The position numbers and the translations under genes are program-made. From Pseudomonas siliginis (GTDB lineage Bacteria; Pseudomonadota; Gammaproteobacteria; Pseudomonadales; Pseudomonadaceae): a stretch of 64,000 nt of DNA. The notes under the pieces were generated by a model, which did not search any database, was not told the DNA's origin, and saw only the letters and a program-made list of their open reading frames with translations. Below, piece by piece: positions 18,101-25,655 of this stretch. Position 1 is the first letter of the stretch, and each line of letters starts with the position of its first letter. The stretch spans positions 248,001 to 312,000 of the forward strand of contig NZ_JAHSTW010000008.1 of the NCBI RefSeq assembly GCF_019145195.1. The letters run 5' to 3'.

Positions 18101-18401
18101 ACCGGCTCCGGTCAGCGCCCTGACGCCAAACGGCCGCGCGCCAAATGACCCGCGTGAAGTGCGTCGTCGCAAGCGTGAAGCCGAGCGTCTGCAGAAGGAA
18201 GCCGAACTGGCTGCCGCTGCGGCTCCGGTTGCTGCCGAACCAGCCCCTGCAGCTGAAGTAATCGAGGCAGCCCCTGCCCCGGTCGCGGAAGAAGCATCGG
18301 TTGAAGCGGTGATCGCTGAAGCACCACGCTCCGTTCAGGACGCGGTTGAACAGCGCGAAGAAGCCCAGGAAAAAGAGCACGAGCCTAAACCACTCGTGTA
18401 A
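15120..18401 (+). CDS. rne: Ribonuclease E
   Basis: 1093 aa endoribonuclease and degradosome scaffold. The catalytic half (about 1-520) has the S1 domain (residues 38-120), a 5'-sensor/RNase H-like region, the Mg-binding aspartates in VSIDINSARATKG and IVIDFIDMTP, and the Zn-link CPRCNGTG. The C-terminal half is low complexity: arginine-rich RNA-binding blocks built from REERAPR/PREERQPR units (about 600-800), then Pro/Ala/Val/Glu-rich linkers and a short basic microdomain near the end (DPREVRRRKREAER). ATG 15120 is chosen because it gives MKRMLINATQPEELRVA, the universal RNase E N-terminus. Confidence 0.97.
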   Translation: MKRMLINATQPEELRVALVDGQRLYDLDIESGAREQKKANIYKGRITRIEPSLEAAFVDFGSERHGFLPLKEISREYFKKAPEGRVNIKDVLSEGQEVIVQVEKEERGNKGAALTTFISLAGRYLVLMPNNPRAGGISRRIEGEERNELREALNGLVAPADMGLIVRTAGLGRSSEEMQWDLDYLLQLWTAIKEASLDRSAPFLIYQESNVIIRAIRDYLRQDIGEVLIDSVEAQDEALTFIRQVMPQYASKIKLYEDSVPLFNRFQIESQIETAFQRVVELPSGGSIVIDPTEALVSIDINSARATKGSDIEETALQTNLEAAEEIARQLRLRDIGGLIVIDFIDMTPAKNQRAVEEKVRECLEADRARVQIGRISRFGLLEMSRQRLRPSLGESSGIVCPRCNGTGIIRDVESLSLAILRLIEEEALKDRTAEVRAQVPIPVAAFLLNEKRNSITKIELRTRARIVILPNDHLETPHFEVQRLRDDSPEAATNQSSYEIAAAAAEVEEVQPAAATRTLVRQEAAVKTAPARANAPVPTEVAPAAPAPAPVAAPEPSLFKGLVKSLVSLFATKEEPAAPVAVAKPAATERPARNEERRNGRQQSRNRNGRRDEERKPREERAPREERAPREPREERQPREAREPRETRSEAPVAREERAPRAPREERAPRAPREDRKPRGEREERVRELREPLDAAPAAAVAAVTAEERPARQPREERAPRPPREERQPRAEQAAAAVAEEEVNSNNEEQLPEDGQDNAEGDRPRRRSRGQRRRSNRRERQRDANGNVIEGSEESESAENAGEPSTADLAAGLAVTAAVASSTISAPAEAEAHEQAERATAATLETAPVEAPVVEATTPVEVTAAPEIEVAPVREAQPQVEAAAEPEAVVEAPAAITEPAVETVSENVTRTVREVREEQTAFNWVAEPAVTEAPAPVAEAEVPQAMVSEPVVAAAEPAPEPVVEAPAVETPVAKAQVEEAPAAVEAPAPVVEAPAPVSALTPNGRAPNDPREVRRRKREAERLQKEAELAAAAAPVAAEPAPAAEVIEAAPAPVAEEASVEAVIAEAPRSVQDAVEQREEAQEKEHEPKPLV

Positions 18402-18415
18402 TTCCTGAAGCCATT

Positions 18416-18454
18416 AAAAAGCCCCGCCCGGTGAAAGCCTGGCGGGGCTTTTTA
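18416..18454 (+). terminator. rne terminator
   Basis: An A-run, the stem GCCCCGCC/GGCGGGGC and a T-run lie 15 nt after the rne stop. Confidence 0.92.
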
Positions 18455-18487
18455 TTGCCTGAAATACCAGCATCATCCACAACCTTT

Positions 18488-18574
18488 GTGGGAGCGAGCC
18501 TGCTCGCGAAAGCGCTGGGTCAGACAATATTCATGTAGCTGAACCAGCGCATTCGCGAGCAGGCTCGCTCCCAC
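18488..18574. repeat. REPIN (inverted REP pair)
   Basis: A GTGGGAGCGAGCCTGCTCGC arm (18488-18510) and its reverse complement (18552-18574) are separated by about 40 nt. The pair sits between the converging ends of rne and mocA. This is the common fluorescent-Pseudomonas REP family mobilised by RAYT transposases; no RAYT gene is in the window. Confidence 0.93.
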
Positions 18575-18593
18575 AAGGGAATTTCAACACGGC

Positions 18594-19190
18594 TCAGGGC
18601 TGAGGAAATACCAGAGATTCAGGCACATCGATATCCCACAACACCCCAGGATCTTCCACCGCTACTTCCACCACCCTACCCTGCGCAAACAACGGCCGTG
18701 CGCCACGATCGCCGGTCAGCGCCTGCAACTGCGCGGCAAACGAACGACCAAACCCCACCGGATGGCCAAACTCGCCACTCACCACCGGCACGCTCACCGC
18801 GTCATCAGCCATCGCCGCGAGCACTCGCTCGATACTCAAAGGCAAGATAAACGGCATATCGCCGAGCACAATCAACCAGCCATCGGCGTCAGGGCAAGCG
18901 GCAACACCTGCGGCGATGCTGTCGCCCATGCCGGTCGACTCGATTGACACCACGTCGCAGCCATATGCCTGGGCCATGCGCATCGCCTGTGGTCGCGCTT
19001 CGGTGGTGACCAGTACGCGCTTGTCGAGACTGGCCGGCAGGTTCACCAGCACCTGCTCGATTACCGAGCGCACCGCGCCGTCACGCCCGGTGCAATCAGC
19101 GAGCAATTTGTCTTTGTCGGGACCGGCGATCTGGCGAAAGCGTTTGCCCTCGCCTGCTGCCAGCACGACCACTGCGATGGAATGGCTCAT
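18594..19190 (-). CDS. mocA: MocA/MobA-like molybdenum cofactor nucleotidyltransferase
   Basis: 198 aa. The N-terminal VVVLAAGEGKRFRQ is the nucleotide-binding loop of the MobA/MocA fold, and the central LGDMPFI is the metal-binding motif. In this family MocA adds CMP to the molybdenum cofactor for xanthine-oxidase-type enzymes. It overlaps the xdhC stop by 4 nt (ATGA), so it is the last gene of the molybdo-hydroxylase operon. CTP rather than GTP use is inferred from context. Confidence 0.85.
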   Translation of the reverse strand: MSHSIAVVVLAAGEGKRFRQIAGPDKDKLLADCTGRDGAVRSVIEQVLVNLPASLDKRVLVTTEARPQAMRMAQAYGCDVVSIESTGMGDSIAAGVAACPDADGWLIVLGDMPFILPLSIERVLAAMADDAVSVPVVSGEFGHPVGFGRSFAAQLQALTGDRGARPLFAQGRVVEVAVEDPGVLWDIDVPESLVFPQP

Positions 19191-20167
19191 GAACCCTCCA
19201 GCGGTTTTTTCTGCTTCAACTCCACACCGTTCTTGATCGCAACAATTTCCGCCAGCAAGGACAAAGCGATCTCTGCCGGCGAATGACTACCGATGTGCAG
19301 GCCGATCGGCCCGTGCAAGCGATCAATCGACGCTTGCGACAAGCCTAGCTGAGCGAGGTTTTCCCGGCGCTTCTGGCTGTTGACCCGCGAACCGAGCGCG
19401 CCGACATAGAACGCCGGCGAGTCGAGCGCGGTGAGCAAAGCCATGTCATCCAGGCGTGGATCGTGAGTCAAAGCGACAATTGCCGTGCGCTCGTCGGTCT
19501 GGATGTTCAGCACCGCCTCGTCCGGCATGCCGGGGACGAAACGGCCATGCTGCTCTTCCCAGCCGTAAACGAACTCGGTGCGCGGATCGCAGATCAGCAC
19601 TTCGAAATCCAGCAGCCGCGCCATGTCGGCGACGTAGCGCGACAACTGCCCGGCACCGATCAGCAACAAGCGCCAGCGCGGACCGTAAATCGCCCGCAGA
19701 ACCTTGCCGTCGAACACCAGCGAATCGGACTTGCTCGCCGGAGCCAGCAGCACCTCGCCGGTTTCGATGTTCAGTTCCCGGGCAACGATTTCATGGTTTT
19801 CGCAACGCTGCAGCAGCTCGGCCACCCACGCCGGGTCACCGACGCGCTCTTCGGTCAGGCGCAAAGTGCCGCCGCAAGGCAGGCCGAAACGCGCGGCCTC
19901 CTCGCGGGTCACGCCGTAGGTAATCATCTGCACTGGCGGACCATCGGTGGCAATGCGGCCGTCGTGCAGCCGCGCGATCAAGTCATCCTCGACACAGCCG
20001 CCCGACACCGAGCCGATCACCACGCCGTCCTCGCGCAAGGCGAGCATGGCACCGGGCGAACGCGGCGCAGTGCCCCAGGTCTGCACCACGCTGAACAGCA
20101 CCACCCGTTGCCCGGCGCGGCGCCACTCGAGGACGCTGCGCAGGACGTTGAGATCGACGCTGTCCAT
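19187..20167 (-). CDS. XdhC/CoxI-family molybdenum cofactor insertion protein
   Basis: 326 aa. The N-terminal XdhC/CoxI domain (about residues 10-80, SVVQTWGTAPRSPGAMLAL and GCVEDDL) is followed by a Rossmann-type C-terminal domain (LLIGAGQLSRYVADMARLLD). XdhC proteins bind, sulfurate and insert Moco into xanthine-oxidase-type enzymes. The ATG directly abuts the stop of the large-subunit gene, so the two are tightly coupled. Confidence 0.9.
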   Translation of the reverse strand: MDSVDLNVLRSVLEWRRAGQRVVLFSVVQTWGTAPRSPGAMLALREDGVVIGSVSGGCVEDDLIARLHDGRIATDGPPVQMITYGVTREEAARFGLPCGGTLRLTEERVGDPAWVAELLQRCENHEIVARELNIETGEVLLAPASKSDSLVFDGKVLRAIYGPRWRLLLIGAGQLSRYVADMARLLDFEVLICDPRTEFVYGWEEQHGRFVPGMPDEAVLNIQTDERTAIVALTHDPRLDDMALLTALDSPAFYVGALGSRVNSQKRRENLAQLGLSQASIDRLHGPIGLHIGSHSPAEIALSLLAEIVAIKNGVELKQKKPLEGS

Positions 20168-22489
20168 TTACGCCTCCGCCTTCTGCCAGCCTTGCAACTG
20201 ATAACGCACCGGCAGATTGCGGATACGCTTGCCGGTGGCGGCGAAGATCGCATTGCACAGCGCCGGAGCAATCGGCGGCACACCCGGCTCACCAACGCCA
20301 CCCAACGGCACGTCACCCGGCGGCGTGACCAGATGCACGGCGACTTCCTGGGGTGCCAGCGACATGCGCGCGACCTCGTACATATGGAAGTTGTCCTGCT
20401 GGACTTTGCCGTCCTTGAAGCTGATCTCGCCGAGCACGGCGTTGCCCAGGCCCATGACGCACGCACCTTCGAACTGCGAACGGATGCGCTCAGGGTTGAT
20501 CTGCGGCCCGCAGTCCACGGCGATGTCGGCCTTGTGCACGATCAGTGAACCATCATCCTTGACCTCGACTTCGATCACTGCCGCCACATAGGTGACGAAG
20601 CTGTAATGCACTGCCAGACCGAGGCCACGACCCTTGGGCAGTTTGCGTCCCCATCCGGCTGCCTTGGCGGCGGTTTCCAGCACGGTGCGCATGCGCCCGG
20701 TGTCGATCGGATAACGCTCGGGCGATTCGCCGTAGTTCCACTCTTCGCTCAAGGTACGTGGATCGATCTGCCGGTCCGGGCCGAGCAATTTGATCTGGTA
20801 CTTGAGCGGATCTTCCCCGGCCTTGTGCGCCATTTCATCGACGAAGCTCTGAATCGCAAAGCCGTGGGGAATGTTCGACACCGAGCGGTACCAGCCGACC
20901 CGCGTGTGTACCTTGGCTTCGGGGTTTTCCAGGCGCACGTTGGGAATCGCATAGGCCATGTTGGTAAAGCCCATGCCCAGCTCGAACGCCGCCTCATGGT
21001 TCATGTCCGGCGCAAACAGCGCGGTGATGCTTGGCGCCACGGTGCGATGCAGCCACCCGGACGGCATGCCATTCTTGTCGATTCCGGCCTTGAGATATTC
21101 CGCCGACACGGTGTGGAAATACGAGTTGTGGATGTCGTCTTCGCGCGTCCACTGCACCCGTACAGCCTTGCCCGGAAACTCCTTGGCGAGAATCGCCGCT
21201 TCGACGACGAAGTCCGGTTTCGACTTGCGACCGAAACCACCGCCCAGCAATGTCACGTTGACGGTGACCTTTTCGAACGGCACGCCCAGACGCTCGGCGA
21301 TGCGCTCGCGGGTGACCTGCGGTGCCTGACTCGGCGCCCAGGCCTCGCAGACGCCGTCCTTGTAACGGGCAATGGCAACCATCGGTTCCATCGGCGCCTG
21401 CGCCAGATGCGGCAGGTAGTACGAGGCTTCGAGGGTGCTGGCGGCACCGCTCAAGGCTTTGTCGATATCACCGGTGTTGCGCACCACTTTGCCGGCCTTC
21501 AGCGACGCGGCTTCAAGCTCCTTGCGATAGGCAATCGAGTCATAACTGGCATTCGGGCCGTCGTCCCATTCGATCTTCAGCGCCTCGCGGCCCTTGATCG
21601 CTGCCCAGGTATTGCTGGCCACAACCGCGACGCCGCCCAGTGGCTGGAACTCTGACGGCAACGGCCGGCCTTCGATCTGCATGACTTTTAGCACGCCGGG
21701 GACTTTCAGCGCGGCGCTGTCATCGAGGCTTTTGACCTTGCCGCCATACACTGCCGGACGAGCGATAGTCGCGTAGAGCATGCCGTCGAAATGCACGTCG
21801 GCGCCGTACACTGCGCGGCCATTGACGATATCGGCACCGTCGATGGCCTTGGTGCCTTCCTTACCGATGTAGCGAAATTCCGACGGCTGCTTGAGTCGCA
21901 GGCTGTCACGCGCCGGTACTGCCAGCGCACTGGCGGCAGCGGCGAGTTCGCCATAGCCCAGTTCGCGGCCGGACGGTTTGTGAATGACCTTGTGCAGTTG
22001 CGCATGGCATTCGCCAACCGGCACTTTCCACTGCGCAGCGGCCGCCTGTTCGAGCATGGTCCGCGCGGCGGCGCCGCAACGACGCATCGGCTCGTACCAG
22101 TGACGCATGCTGCGCGAACCATCGGTGTCCTGGTTGCCGAAGCGCACTTCGTCACCCGGCGCCTGCTGCACTTTGACCTGAGCCCAATCGGCCTCGAGTT
22201 CATCGGCCACTACCATGCTCAGGCTGGTGCGCACGCCCTGGCCCATTTCCGAACGGTTGCACACCACGGTGACGCTGCCATCGGCAGCAATGCTCACGTA
22301 GACCTTGGGATCGTCGATCCAGCCATTGGGCATGCCATCGGCGCCAAACTTCTTCGCAGCGTCATCGGCCAGCGCATCCTGCCAGCCCCAGCTCGCGGCG
22401 AGGACCAGCGCACTGGTGGCGCCGACGCCTTTGAGAAAACCACGGCGGCTGAGATTGCTCAGGGCGAAATCATTCGGGACGCGGCTCAT
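20168..22489 (-). CDS. Isoquinoline 1-oxidoreductase-type molybdopterin-binding subunit (Tat exported)
   Basis: 773 aa large subunit of a xanthine-oxidase-family molybdo-hydroxylase. A twin-arginine signal is visible (SRRGFLKGVGATSALVLAASW, residues about 14-34), so the enzyme is predicted to be periplasmic. The catalytic glutamate lies in the C-terminal GGVGEPGVPP. The domain order matches IorB-type one-chain subunits of membrane-linked aldehyde or N-heterocycle dehydrogenases. ATG 22489 overlaps the small-subunit stop by 4 nt. No cytochrome c subunit is encoded nearby, so the electron acceptor is unknown, as is the substrate. Confidence 0.9.
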   Translation of the reverse strand: MSRVPNDFALSNLSRRGFLKGVGATSALVLAASWGWQDALADDAAKKFGADGMPNGWIDDPKVYVSIAADGSVTVVCNRSEMGQGVRTSLSMVVADELEADWAQVKVQQAPGDEVRFGNQDTDGSRSMRHWYEPMRRCGAAARTMLEQAAAAQWKVPVGECHAQLHKVIHKPSGRELGYGELAAAASALAVPARDSLRLKQPSEFRYIGKEGTKAIDGADIVNGRAVYGADVHFDGMLYATIARPAVYGGKVKSLDDSAALKVPGVLKVMQIEGRPLPSEFQPLGGVAVVASNTWAAIKGREALKIEWDDGPNASYDSIAYRKELEAASLKAGKVVRNTGDIDKALSGAASTLEASYYLPHLAQAPMEPMVAIARYKDGVCEAWAPSQAPQVTRERIAERLGVPFEKVTVNVTLLGGGFGRKSKPDFVVEAAILAKEFPGKAVRVQWTREDDIHNSYFHTVSAEYLKAGIDKNGMPSGWLHRTVAPSITALFAPDMNHEAAFELGMGFTNMAYAIPNVRLENPEAKVHTRVGWYRSVSNIPHGFAIQSFVDEMAHKAGEDPLKYQIKLLGPDRQIDPRTLSEEWNYGESPERYPIDTGRMRTVLETAAKAAGWGRKLPKGRGLGLAVHYSFVTYVAAVIEVEVKDDGSLIVHKADIAVDCGPQINPERIRSQFEGACVMGLGNAVLGEISFKDGKVQQDNFHMYEVARMSLAPQEVAVHLVTPPGDVPLGGVGEPGVPPIAPALCNAIFAATGKRIRNLPVRYQLQGWQKAEA

Positions 22490-22956
22490 GCCTTCACCTC
22501 CTTCAGTTGAGTGGAGGCCTGGCGGATCGCGGTTTTGATCCGGTTGTAGGTGCCGCAGCGGCAGATGTTGCCGACCATGGCTTCTTCGATCTGCTCGTCG
22601 CTCGGGTTCGGATTGGTTTTCAGCAAAGCGGTGGCCGACATGATCTGCCCGCCCTGGCAATAACCACATTGGGCCACGGCACTGTCGAGCCAGGCCTGCT
22701 GCACGACCTTGCCCACCGGGTCGGCGTGGAGATTATCGATGGTGGTGACGTTCTGGCCGATTACCGAGCTGATCGGCGTGATGCAACTGCGTGCCGGCAA
22801 GCCGTCGATATGGATGGTGCAGGCGCCGCACAGGCCCATGCCGCAACCGAATTTGGTGCCGTTGTAGCCGGCGACGTCACGAATCGCCCACAACAGCGGC
22901 ATGTCTTCGGTGACATCGAGGGAGTGGTCTTGACCGTTGAGTTTCAGGGTAATCAT
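22486..22956 (-). CDS. 2Fe-2S subunit of molybdo-hydroxylase (IorA type)
   Basis: 156 aa. The N-terminal plant-type [2Fe-2S] domain carries CGMGLCGACTIHIDG and a further cysteine (ARSC). The C-terminal domain carries CGYCQGGQ and CRCGTY, giving all eight cluster ligands. It has no signal peptide and presumably travels through Tat with the large subunit. MITLKLNGQ at 22956 is taken as the start; an upstream in-frame codon would add 14 residues. It is the first gene of the four-gene operon. Confidence 0.92.
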   Translation of the reverse strand: MITLKLNGQDHSLDVTEDMPLLWAIRDVAGYNGTKFGCGMGLCGACTIHIDGLPARSCITPISSVIGQNVTTIDNLHADPVGKVVQQAWLDSAVAQCGYCQGGQIMSATALLKTNPNPSDEQIEEAMVGNICRCGTYNRIKTAIRQASTQLKEVKA

Positions 22957-23144
22957 GGGCACGCCCGCATATTTTTTAGTGGTTATGGGGTCGAGCAATC
23001 TGCCGCCGGAAAATCAGCGGTGGGTTCGCGCAGATCGACTCAGGCTAATCAGGCTCTCTCGCGCCGACGGGAACGTCTGCACCGGGCCTTTGGGTGGAGC
23101 AAATGGTAGGTATCGTTAGGTCGCTAAGTTAACCCAGCATTAAC

Positions 23145-23183
23145 AAAAAAGCCCTGCACTTTTTCATCAGTGCAGGGCTTTTG
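23145..23183 (-). terminator. Terminator downstream of murB
   Basis: The stem GCCCTGCACT/AGTGCAGGGC is followed on the - strand by six T residues, 23 nt past the murB stop. The shorter T-run on the other strand makes it mainly a leftward terminator. Confidence 0.88.
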
Positions 23184-23205
23184 ATGGCCTCAGGCAAGCG
23201 TAGCC

Positions 23206-24225
23206 TCAATACCGATTGGGCTCCATTTCCAGTTCGACATGGAAGCGCTCGGCGATGTCTTTCTGGATACGTTGCGCCAGGTCGAGCAGTTGCAGGCCGG
23301 TGGCCGTGCCGTAGTTGACCAGCACCAGCGCCTGCAACTTGTGCACGCCGGCATCGCCGTCGCGAAACCCCTTCCAGCCGGCGCGCTCGATCAGCCAGCC
23401 AGCGGCCAGTTTCATCTGCCCATCGGCTTGCGGGTAAGCCACCAGATCCGGGTGCTGCGCTTGGATCTGCGTGACCACAGCGGCGGGCACCAGCGGGTTT
23501 TTGAAGAAGCTGCCGGCATTGCCGAGCACCGCCGGGTCCGGCAGTTTTTCGCTGCGGATGCTGCAGATGGCGCGGCTGACATCGCTGGGCGTCGGCTGCT
23601 CGATGCCCTGCTCGCTCAGGCGCTGACGCACCGGGCCGTATTCCAGATGCAGGTGCGCGGCGCGATCAAGCGTGAAGCGTACCCGCAGAATCAGCCAACG
23701 TCCCGGCTGCTGCTTGAACAGGCTGTCGCGGTAGCCGAATTTGCACTGCTCCAGGCTGAAATCCCGCAGCTCGCCGCTCTCGCGATCCAGCGCAGTCAGG
23801 CCGGCAAACACGTCCTTGATCTCGACACCATAGGCGCCGATGTTCTGCATCGGCGCGGCGCCGACGGTGCCGGGAATCAGGCTGAGGTTTTCCAGCCCGG
23901 CAAAACCCTGGGCCAGCGTGTGCTGCACGAACGGGTGCCACGGTTCGCCCGCTTCCGCCTCGACCACCACGCGACTGCCATCGTCGCTGAGCACGCGGAT
24001 GCCGCGCGTAGCCATGCGCAACACCAACGCCGGAATATCCGCCGTCAGCAGCAAGTTGCTGCCGCCGCCGATCACCAGCAACGGCACGTCATGGGACGCG
24101 GCATAGGCCAGCGCTTCGCGGACATCGTCATCACTGTGGGCTTCGGCAAACAGCTGCGCGCGCACATCGACGCCGAACGTATTGAAGGCCAGCAACGATA
24201 CTTGCGCTTGGACCTGCAAACTCAT
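23206..24225 (-). CDS. murB: UDP-N-acetylenolpyruvoylglucosamine reductase
   Basis: 339 aa, the E. coli-like type I length. It is a FAD-dependent enzyme that reduces UDP-GlcNAc-enolpyruvate in peptidoglycan synthesis. The FAD-binding loop VIGGGSNLLLT is near residue 51, and the active-site serine is in NAGSFFKNP. It overlaps the ptpA stop by 4 nt. It is the last gene of the leftward exbB-exbD-lpxK-ycaR-kdsB-ptpA-murB set. Confidence 0.96.
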   Translation of the reverse strand: MSLQVQAQVSLLAFNTFGVDVRAQLFAEAHSDDDVREALAYAASHDVPLLVIGGGSNLLLTADIPALVLRMATRGIRVLSDDGSRVVVEAEAGEPWHPFVQHTLAQGFAGLENLSLIPGTVGAAPMQNIGAYGVEIKDVFAGLTALDRESGELRDFSLEQCKFGYRDSLFKQQPGRWLILRVRFTLDRAAHLHLEYGPVRQRLSEQGIEQPTPSDVSRAICSIRSEKLPDPAVLGNAGSFFKNPLVPAAVVTQIQAQHPDLVAYPQADGQMKLAAGWLIERAGWKGFRDGDAGVHKLQALVLVNYGTATGLQLLDLAQRIQKDIAERFHVELEMEPNRY

Positions 24226-24686
24226 AACCGCCCCTTCACTTCGATCAGCAACTGGTCGCTGGCCGCTTCGATCAGATCCAGCACCTGCTCGAAACCCTGA
24301 TCGCCGTCGTAATACGGGTCCGGCACTTCATCGACCAGCCCGGCATAACGGCGCAGAAACAGATCCAGCTCGGCCCTGCCGGTGGACGGCTGCAAGGCCT
24401 TGAGGTTGCGCAGATTGCTGTTATCCATCGCGAGAATCAGGTCGTAGCTGGCGAAATCGGCCCGGCTGACCTGCTGCGCGCGTTGCGTCGACAGGTCATA
24501 ACCGCGCAGTTTCGCCGCCGCCTGGCTGCGCTTGTCCGGCGGGTTGCCGACGTGCCAGTCACCGGTGCCGGCGGAGGCCACTTCGACCGCATCGGCCAGC
24601 CCGGCTTCACGCAACTTGTGACGCAACACGCCTTCAGCGGTGGGCGAACGGCAGATGTTGCCCAGACACACAAACAGAACGCGCAT
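24222..24686 (-). CDS. ptpA: Low-molecular-weight protein-tyrosine phosphatase
   Basis: 154 aa. The P-loop VCLGNICRSPTAEG at the N-terminus (C-x5-R-S) and the general-acid region DPYYDGD near the C-terminus are intact. This matches P. aeruginosa PtpA at the same locus. It overlaps kdsB by one base and murB by four. Its substrate is not known; wzb-like roles in polysaccharide control are possible, but no wzc-like kinase is nearby. Confidence 0.92.
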   Translation of the reverse strand: MRVLFVCLGNICRSPTAEGVLRHKLREAGLADAVEVASAGTGDWHVGNPPDKRSQAAAKLRGYDLSTQRAQQVSRADFASYDLILAMDNSNLRNLKALQPSTGRAELDLFLRRYAGLVDEVPDPYYDGDQGFEQVLDLIEAASDQLLIEVKGRL

Positions 24687-25450
24687 CAGGCCCCCAGCAG
24701 GCGACGAACCCGCTCAAGGTCTTCAACGGTGTCGACACCGGTCGGCGGCGCGATCAGCGCGTCGGCAACATGGATGCGCACGCCGTGCCACAAGGCACGC
24801 AGTTGCTCAAGGGATTCGGTGTTTTCCAGCCAGCACGGCCCCCAGCTCACGAAGTCGTGGAGGAACCCGGCGCGATAGGCATAAATACCGATGTGGCGGC
24901 GATAGGGCACGCCCTGCGGCAGCTGCTCGCGGCTCTTGGCAAATGCATCGCGAGCCCACGGCAAGGTTGCACGACTGAACGTCAGGGCCAGACCGTTGAT
25001 ATCGCTGGAAACCTTCACAACGTTGGGGTTGAACAGGGTCTCCACGTCTTCGATAGGCTCAGCCAGCGTGGCCATGCGCGCTTCGGTGTGGGCAGCAAGG
25101 TTGGCGGCGACCTGGTCGATCACGCTTGGCGGAATCAGCGGCTCATCGCCCTGGACGTTGACCACGATCGCATCAGGCGCAAGACCGAGTTTCGCTGCGA
25201 CCTCGGCCAGACGATCAGTGCCGGAGTTGTGATCTTCACGGGTCAGCACCACTTCGGCGCCAAAGCTTTTGCACGCCTCGACGATGCGCGCGTCATCGGT
25301 GGCAACCACGACGCGAGTCGCGCTGCTTTTGCTCGCCTGTTCCCAGACATGCTGGATCATCGGCTTGCCGGCAATATCCAGCAACGGCTTGCCCGGCAGA
25401 CGGGTCGAGGCGAATCGCGACGGGATGACAACGGTGAAGGCTGTGGTCAT
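24686..25450 (-). CDS. kdsB: 3-deoxy-manno-octulosonate cytidylyltransferase
   Basis: 254 aa. It activates Kdo as CMP-Kdo for the lipopolysaccharide inner core. The nucleotide-binding VVIPSRFASTRLPGKPL at the start and NVQGDEPLI further on are diagnostic. It overlaps ycaR by 4 nt. Confidence 0.97.
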   Translation of the reverse strand: MTTAFTVVIPSRFASTRLPGKPLLDIAGKPMIQHVWEQASKSSATRVVVATDDARIVEACKSFGAEVVLTREDHNSGTDRLAEVAAKLGLAPDAIVVNVQGDEPLIPPSVIDQVAANLAAHTEARMATLAEPIEDVETLFNPNVVKVSSDINGLALTFSRATLPWARDAFAKSREQLPQGVPYRRHIGIYAYRAGFLHDFVSWGPCWLENTESLEQLRALWHGVRIHVADALIAPPTGVDTVEDLERVRRLLGA

Positions 25451-25632
25451 TTATCCAGACGCTCGTCGGTGGTCAGGGTGCGCGCTTCGCTTTCCAGCAT
25501 CACCGGGATGCCGTCGCGGATCGGATAGGCCAGGCCGGCGCCCTTGCTGATCAGTTCGGTCTTGTCGGCGCTGAGCTTGAGCGGGCCTTTGCACACAGGG
25601 CAAGCGAGGATGTCGAGCAGTTTGGTGTCCAT
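25447..25632 (-). CDS. ycaR: Trm112-family protein YcaR
   Basis: 61 aa, beginning MDTKLLDILACPVCKGPL. The family is a small zinc-ribbon-like fold conserved next to lpxK and kdsB. ATG 25632 is chosen because it is the family start; upstream in-frame sequence overlaps the end of lpxK. Its precise function in bacteria is unclear. Confidence 0.93.
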   Translation of the reverse strand: MDTKLLDILACPVCKGPLKLSADKTELISKGAGLAYPIRDGIPVMLESEARTLTTDERLDK

Positions 25633-25655
25633 GAACATTCCCAGAAATAAAAGAG

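Noticed and set aside
14679..18380. A 1233-codon open frame on the strand opposite rne
   Set aside because: It is a GC-rich codon-bias shadow of rne. Its translation is rich in Phe, Trp, Cys and Arg with no domain, and rne on the other strand is a complete, conserved protein.
18488..18574. Possible CRISPR-like repeat-spacer pattern from the REP arms
   Set aside because: The arms are inverted palindromic pairs, not direct repeats with regular spacers, and no cas genes are in the window.
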